From NCBI GenBank assembly GCA_002712055.1, contig PARV01000034.1, forward strand, positions 12,696-45,843: DNA of 33,148 bases, given 5' to 3'. The position numbers and the translations under genes were made by a program. A model generated the notes under the pieces. It was not told where the DNA came from and searched no databases. It was given only the letters and a program-made list of their open reading frames with translations. Position 1 is the first letter of the stretch. Every line of letters starts with the position of its first letter. Positions 28,660-33,148 of the stretch are shown in pieces. The DNA comes from Gammaproteobacteria bacterium. Lineage in GTDB: Bacteria > Pseudomonadota > Gammaproteobacteria > Pseudomonadales > Pseudohongiellaceae.

Positions 28660-31407
28660 ATGCCGTTAAGAAAACTTCACATTAGCTCTGAAATCTCGCT
28701 GATCCTTTCCGCTGGCATTTTGCTAACTGCTTTGCCACAAACCACACAGGCGCAGCTCCCGCAGTATACCTGCCGCCCGAATGTAGATAGTGACGGTTGG
28801 GTATGCGAAAGATCTGATTCTCCTCCATCGAGAAACTTGTCCGATGACAGTAATAGTGCAGTGTTACCACCAATTATTGAACAACTCGAGCCAGAGCAAC
28901 CTCAGGTGATCCCAGAGGACGAAACGAGAGAACCAAAAGCTAGTCCAGATTCTCCCACAGAGGCGCCAGTCCGGGAAACTCCGCCAAATGGACCGAATTT
29001 GGAGGCAGAGGAAATAAGAATAGGATTAACTGCAAATGAGCTAGACTGGATGCCAAGAGCATCTATGACAATAGAACAACAAGAGAGTCTACCCGATAAT
29101 TGTTGCGGCAATTTTATTGATCCCATTGCTTCTTTTGCTGACAACACTGCCATTCCTGCTGAGGCTGAGACTTTATTTCGAGCAAACCAAGGATTACAGC
29201 AACTAGCCCAGAACCTAATCACGATCAATGGCGATGTTACGGTACAACAAGGTTTTCGCTCTATCATTAATGACCAGGTAACCAATATCGATCGCGAAGC
29301 GAACACTGTTTCAATGGAAGGCAATGTTGAATTTAGGGAGCCGGGTATATTACTACTCGGCAGCTCAGCCTTCATCGACAACGACGATAATTCCAATCGT
29401 ATTGAGAACGCTCAGTATGTTTTGCACAACTATAGTGCTCATGGCCAGGCTCAGAGTATTATCTATAGCAGTGATTCCAGTGTGGTCAGTATCGAGAATG
29501 GCGAATTCAGTAGGTGTGAACCTGGAAACAATTTCTGGAAGCTACGAGCCGACAACATCACACTGGACCAGAAGGAGAATCGGGGCTACGCACAAAATGC
29601 GAGTTTGCAGCTTGGCGGCCTGCCGATCTTCTATTATCCCTTCACTCTACCTTTCCCTCTGGGTGATGAGAGATCTTCTGGACTCCTTGCTCCAAGCACA
29701 GGATCAACCCGCAGTGGGGGATTCGATTTTGAACTGCCTTACTACTTTAACTTAGCTCCTCATTACGACGCCACACTGTCACCACGATTGATCTCAGATC
29801 GTGGTGTGCTGGTGGGTACCGAGCTCCGCTACTTGGCAAGCTGGTCTATGAATACCTTGAATATGTCTGGGCTGTCAGGCGATCAATTGTATGATGCAGC
29901 GCAGATAGACGTTCTCGGCTCTGATTCTCCGTCAGTTGAAGATCGCTGGTTCATCGGATTCGAACATATGGGATCCCTAGGCAGGAATTGGTCTACTTTT
30001 ATCGATTACAACGCCATCAGCGACGAAGACTATTTCTACGATCTGGGTAGCAGTGGGCTTAACCTCTTAAGCCGTACCCACCTGAACAGACAGGGAGCCT
30101 TGAATTTCAATTCTGAGTACTTGCGCGCTGGTCTAAATGTCCAGCGTATCCAGATCATCGATCCATTTATTTCAGCAATTGACCTAAGCCGACCCTACGA
30201 CCGCCTACCCCAATTTCATTTCGAAAGCGATTTATATTTTCGAGCCGGCTTTAGCTTTGGTATACGGGGTGAAATCACTTCTTTTGATCGAGACCTAAAC
30301 GAAGCAGCTCTTAGCACGACCCAAATAGCAAACGGGGCACTGACGAAGGGTGAACGTATAAATTTGGAGCCGGAAATAAGTTGGTCGCTCGAAAGTCCGG
30401 GCTGGTTCGTTCGTGCCAGCGCTAAATACAAACACGTAGAATATAGCTTAGAAAACCAGGCAATCGGTACCCTAGCGGATCCTGATCTCGGTACAGGTAT
30501 TTATAGCTTGGATGCTGGCCTGGTTTTCGAACGCAATATGACAAGTAATGGAGGTGGCTGGATTCAAACATTGGAACCTCGAGTCTATTATTTATATAGC
30601 GAATATGTAGATCAAAGCATGTTGCCACTTTTTGATACGTCGGAACTTAATTTTAGTTTTAACCAACTCTTTCGTGATGATCGCTTCAGTGGCGGAGACC
30701 GCTTCGCTGACTCGGATCAAGTTACTGTTGCCCTCACTAGCCGTATACTAAACTCTGCAGGAAAGGAAACCGCCCGCGTCAGCATCGGCCAAACTCAATA
30801 TTTCCAGGATCGCTTGGTGACGCTCAGTAATCCACTGCTAACCTGGCTGCCGCGCTATTCACCTCTCTACACTAAATCTGCTTTGGCTAGCGAAGTTGCG
30901 TTCACATTCGGGGAAAAAGTACAGCTCAGTACCGATCTTCAATGGAATGAAGATACCCAGGAAGTGGAGGAAGGCAGTTTCCAACTCCGCTATCAAGGCA
31001 ACGATAATTTATTAAATATAGCCTACCGCTACCGTACTCTGGTTAGCTCACCAAGTTTTACTCTGCCAGTAGGTATCGATCCGCGTATCAAACAAACAGA
31101 CATATCAGGTATCTGGCCTGTCACTGCCAATTGGAAATTGCTGGCCCGCTGGAATTACGATCACAGTAACTCGCGTAATCTGGAAAGTTTCGTGGGAGTG
31201 GAGTGGAGCAATTGTTGCGCTACCATTCGACTAATTGGACGAGAATGGGTTGACGAAGACGAATTGTTTCTTCCTAATATCAAACCCGACCGCGGTATAT
31301 TCGTTCAGTTTACCCTGAAAGGACTTGGTAATCTCACCGGGGGAGGCTTGAGCAATCTTTTAAGCGATAGTATTTGGGGCTTTAGAGATACTAATTATGA
31401 GCAATAA
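28660..31407 (+). CDS. lptD: LPS-assembly protein LptD
   Basis: 915 aa. Signal peptide, OstA-like N-terminal domain (VEFREPGILLLGSSAFIDN), LPFPLGDERSSGLLAPSTGSTRSGGFDFELPYYFNLAPHYDATLSPR, and a C-terminal CC pair (WSNCCATIRL). Confidence 0.97.
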   Translation: MPLRKLHISSEISLILSAGILLTALPQTTQAQLPQYTCRPNVDSDGWVCERSDSPPSRNLSDDSNSAVLPPIIEQLEPEQPQVIPEDETREPKASPDSPTEAPVRETPPNGPNLEAEEIRIGLTANELDWMPRASMTIEQQESLPDNCCGNFIDPIASFADNTAIPAEAETLFRANQGLQQLAQNLITINGDVTVQQGFRSIINDQVTNIDREANTVSMEGNVEFREPGILLLGSSAFIDNDDNSNRIENAQYVLHNYSAHGQAQSIIYSSDSSVVSIENGEFSRCEPGNNFWKLRADNITLDQKENRGYAQNASLQLGGLPIFYYPFTLPFPLGDERSSGLLAPSTGSTRSGGFDFELPYYFNLAPHYDATLSPRLISDRGVLVGTELRYLASWSMNTLNMSGLSGDQLYDAAQIDVLGSDSPSVEDRWFIGFEHMGSLGRNWSTFIDYNAISDEDYFYDLGSSGLNLLSRTHLNRQGALNFNSEYLRAGLNVQRIQIIDPFISAIDLSRPYDRLPQFHFESDLYFRAGFSFGIRGEITSFDRDLNEAALSTTQIANGALTKGERINLEPEISWSLESPGWFVRASAKYKHVEYSLENQAIGTLADPDLGTGIYSLDAGLVFERNMTSNGGGWIQTLEPRVYYLYSEYVDQSMLPLFDTSELNFSFNQLFRDDRFSGGDRFADSDQVTVALTSRILNSAGKETARVSIGQTQYFQDRLVTLSNPLLTWLPRYSPLYTKSALASEVAFTFGEKVQLSTDLQWNEDTQEVEEGSFQLRYQGNDNLLNIAYRYRTLVSSPSFTLPVGIDPRIKQTDISGIWPVTANWKLLARWNYDHSNSRNLESFVGVEWSNCCATIRLIGREWVDEDELFLPNIKPDRGIFVQFTLKGLGNLTGGGLSNLLSDSIWGFRDTNYEQ

Positions 31408-32713
31408 CGCAACCGTTAAACGTACACACTCGATTTCATTTCTTAACCTTGGCTTGGCTATTATAATTGGCTGCCTACCAGTTTTTAGCTTTGCGCAAAG
31501 AGTATTGCTTGATAGGGTAATTGTCGTGGTAGACGAGGATGTTGTGCTGCAAAGTGAGCTTGATGCCAGGCTAGCGGATGTAACAGCAAACGCTGCAGTG
31601 AACAACCGCCCGCTTCCGGAACAAGACGAACTTAGATCTGAAGTGCTAGATACTCTGATATTGGAGAATCTGCAGATGCAGTTCGCAGAGAGGGTCAGTA
31701 TTCGATTCGATGATGATACCATTAACCGTGTACTGCTAAACATGGCTGAAAACAGCAACATGTCTTTCGATGAGTACGTCACTACCCTAGAAGAAGCAGG
31801 TTTGTACCTAATTACTCGGGAACAGGTGCGTAAACAACTGACCATTCAGGAATTGCAACGCGGCATGGTCAATAGCAGACTAGCCATCACTGAACAGGAA
31901 ATCGATAACTTTCTGAGTTCAGAAATGGGACGGGAAACGATGGCCGCAGAATTCGTGATTAATCATATGCTAATAACAACGTCCGGCACAGATTCGGCAG
32001 AAGAACGAGAAACCAAGCTCAGATATGTGGCTGATCTCGCCACCAGGATTCGGGAAGGCGAATTTTTTGGAGAAGTATACCGTGAAGCACAACTTGCGAG
32101 ATTATTTCCAGTTGATAGCACTCAATTTGATTGGCGTCGGGCAGATCAACTTCCAAATATTTTTTCAGAAATTGTAGAGACCATGGATATAGCAGACGTA
32201 GAAGGACCCATTGAGGCAGGCAACGGTTACCACCTTATCCAGCTAGCACAAAAACGTGGTGGTACAGAGCAGGTTGTAAAGCAAACCAACCTGCGACATA
32301 TCATGTTAACGCCGAATGAAATCCGTGACGAAGATCAGTCGCTGGCCGAAATCCGGGAAATTCGAGAAGAAATTATTGCTGGTGAAGCATTTGCCACACT
32401 AGCGAGGCAAAACTCGGACGATCCCAATACAGTAGTAGGGGGCGGTGATCTAGATTGGGTTAACCAAGGCGGCTTACCGCCATTGATGGAAGAAGTGGTC
32501 GATGGGCTCGAGATCAATGAATTAAGTGAACCATTTCGTACGGATGGAGGGTGGCATATCGTCGAAGTACTAGGTAGACGGGAAACCGACCTAAGCCAAG
32601 AATACTCGCGGTCGCAAGCTGAGAATACCCTACGTAATCGTAAGTTCGACCTAGAATTACAGAATTGGCTGATTGAGATTCGTGAAGAAGCCTTCGTCGA
32701 ACCGATCGATTAA
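31397..32713 (+). CDS. surA: Periplasmic peptidyl-prolyl isomerase/chaperone SurA
   Basis: 438 aa. Signal peptide, LLDRVIVVVDEDVVLQSELD, two parvulin domains (INHMLITT..., LRHIMLTPNE...GGDLDWVNQGGLPP). Overlaps the lptD end by 11 bp. Confidence 0.97.
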   Translation: MSNNATVKRTHSISFLNLGLAIIIGCLPVFSFAQRVLLDRVIVVVDEDVVLQSELDARLADVTANAAVNNRPLPEQDELRSEVLDTLILENLQMQFAERVSIRFDDDTINRVLLNMAENSNMSFDEYVTTLEEAGLYLITREQVRKQLTIQELQRGMVNSRLAITEQEIDNFLSSEMGRETMAAEFVINHMLITTSGTDSAEERETKLRYVADLATRIREGEFFGEVYREAQLARLFPVDSTQFDWRRADQLPNIFSEIVETMDIADVEGPIEAGNGYHLIQLAQKRGGTEQVVKQTNLRHIMLTPNEIRDEDQSLAEIREIREEIIAGEAFATLARQNSDDPNTVVGGGDLDWVNQGGLPPLMEEVVDGLEINELSEPFRTDGGWHIVEVLGRRETDLSQEYSRSQAENTLRNRKFDLELQNWLIEIREEAFVEPID

Positions 32714-32734
32714 TGGCTCAACGGAAAATGTGCC

Positions 32735-33148
32735 ATGCCCCACAGAATAGCGATTACACCCGGCGAACCAGCAGGGATCGGACCTGATCTCTGCGTTGCC
32801 ATTGCGCAACATCCTCCTCCTGAAGCTGAACTCGTCGTAGTCGCTGATGGCGAACTCTTGCGACAAAGAGCTGAACAACTAGGCCAATCGCTTAGCCTAA
32901 ACTACTTTGACCCCAACGCGCCTACAGTTGCGAATAGGCCTGGTGAGCTCAGTATTCTGCAGGTAAACCTAAATGAACCTGTTACTCCAGGCGAACTGAA
33001 CACTGCAAACGCGAAATATGTGCTCGACACGCTTCGAACCGCAACCGATTCCGTAATACATGGACAATGCGACGCGATGGTAACGGGACCTGTTCAAAAA
33101 AGCACAATAAATAAAGCTGGGATCGCCTTCACAGGGCATACAGAGTTC
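32735..33148 (+). CDS. pdxA: 4-hydroxythreonine-4-phosphate dehydrogenase, 5' part, truncated by window edge
   Basis: Translation MPHRIAITPGEPAGIGPDLCVAIAQ...DAMVTGPVQKSTINKAGIAFTGHTEF matches PdxA motifs. Absent from the ORF track because it runs off the end. Confidence 0.95.
   Translation, partial: MPHRIAITPGEPAGIGPDLCVAIAQHPPPEAELVVVADGELLRQRAEQLGQSLSLNYFDPNAPTVANRPGELSILQVNLNEPVTPGELNTANAKYVLDTLRTATDSVIHGQCDAMVTGPVQKSTINKAGIAFTGHTEF

Noticed and set aside
28902-29396. 164-aa ORF antisense to lptD, and 143-aa + strand ORF at 29324-29755
   Set aside because: Both overlap the confidently assigned lptD in other frames; Ser-rich or low-information translations without motifs.
31360-31845. 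161-aa Ser-rich ORF antisense to the lptD/surA junction
   Set aside because: Poly-Ser/Thr composition is the usual result of reading a coding strand backwards; surA explains the region.
1-33148. CRISPR array, tRNA/rRNA genes, transposases, integrases, phage genes, toxin-antitoxin or defence genes
   Set aside because: Looked for spaced repeats, cloverleaf-like genes and mobile-element protein motifs in all intergenic gaps and ORFs; none found. The window looks like stable core genome.

Overview
This 33 kb window is mostly a core-genome segment of a gammaproteobacterium; the taxon is inferred from gene order and protein motifs, with no database search. Almost all of it is explained by about 31 protein-coding genes. 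From left to right: a partial AGCS-type Na+/alanine symporter and an S9/DPP-IV lipoprotein peptidase; purC and pgi, divergent; two convergent overlapping GNATs; phosphomannomutase and manC-type GDP-mannose genes; fabA-fabB; a stand-alone DsbD alpha domain; aroQ-accB-accC-prmA-dusB-fis-purH-purD-coq7; convergent osmC-like and trpC-trpD-trpG-trpE-rpe; djlA-like, murU and amgK; and divergent lptD-surA-pdxA (partial). I found no tRNA, rRNA, CRISPR array, transposase or prophage gene, and no clear novel multi-gene system. The strongest observation is a gene at the usual dsbD position that encodes only a signal peptide plus the periplasmic N-terminal (alpha) domain of DsbD. Both catalytic cysteines are kept, but the membrane and thioredoxin domains are absent. 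Weaker leads are a djlA-like gene without room for its membrane anchor, a palindrome in the fabA promoter region, an imperfect direct repeat between purC and pgi, an unannotated 41-codon ORF ending just before lptD, and missing synteny partners (gph, crp/vfr, speD).
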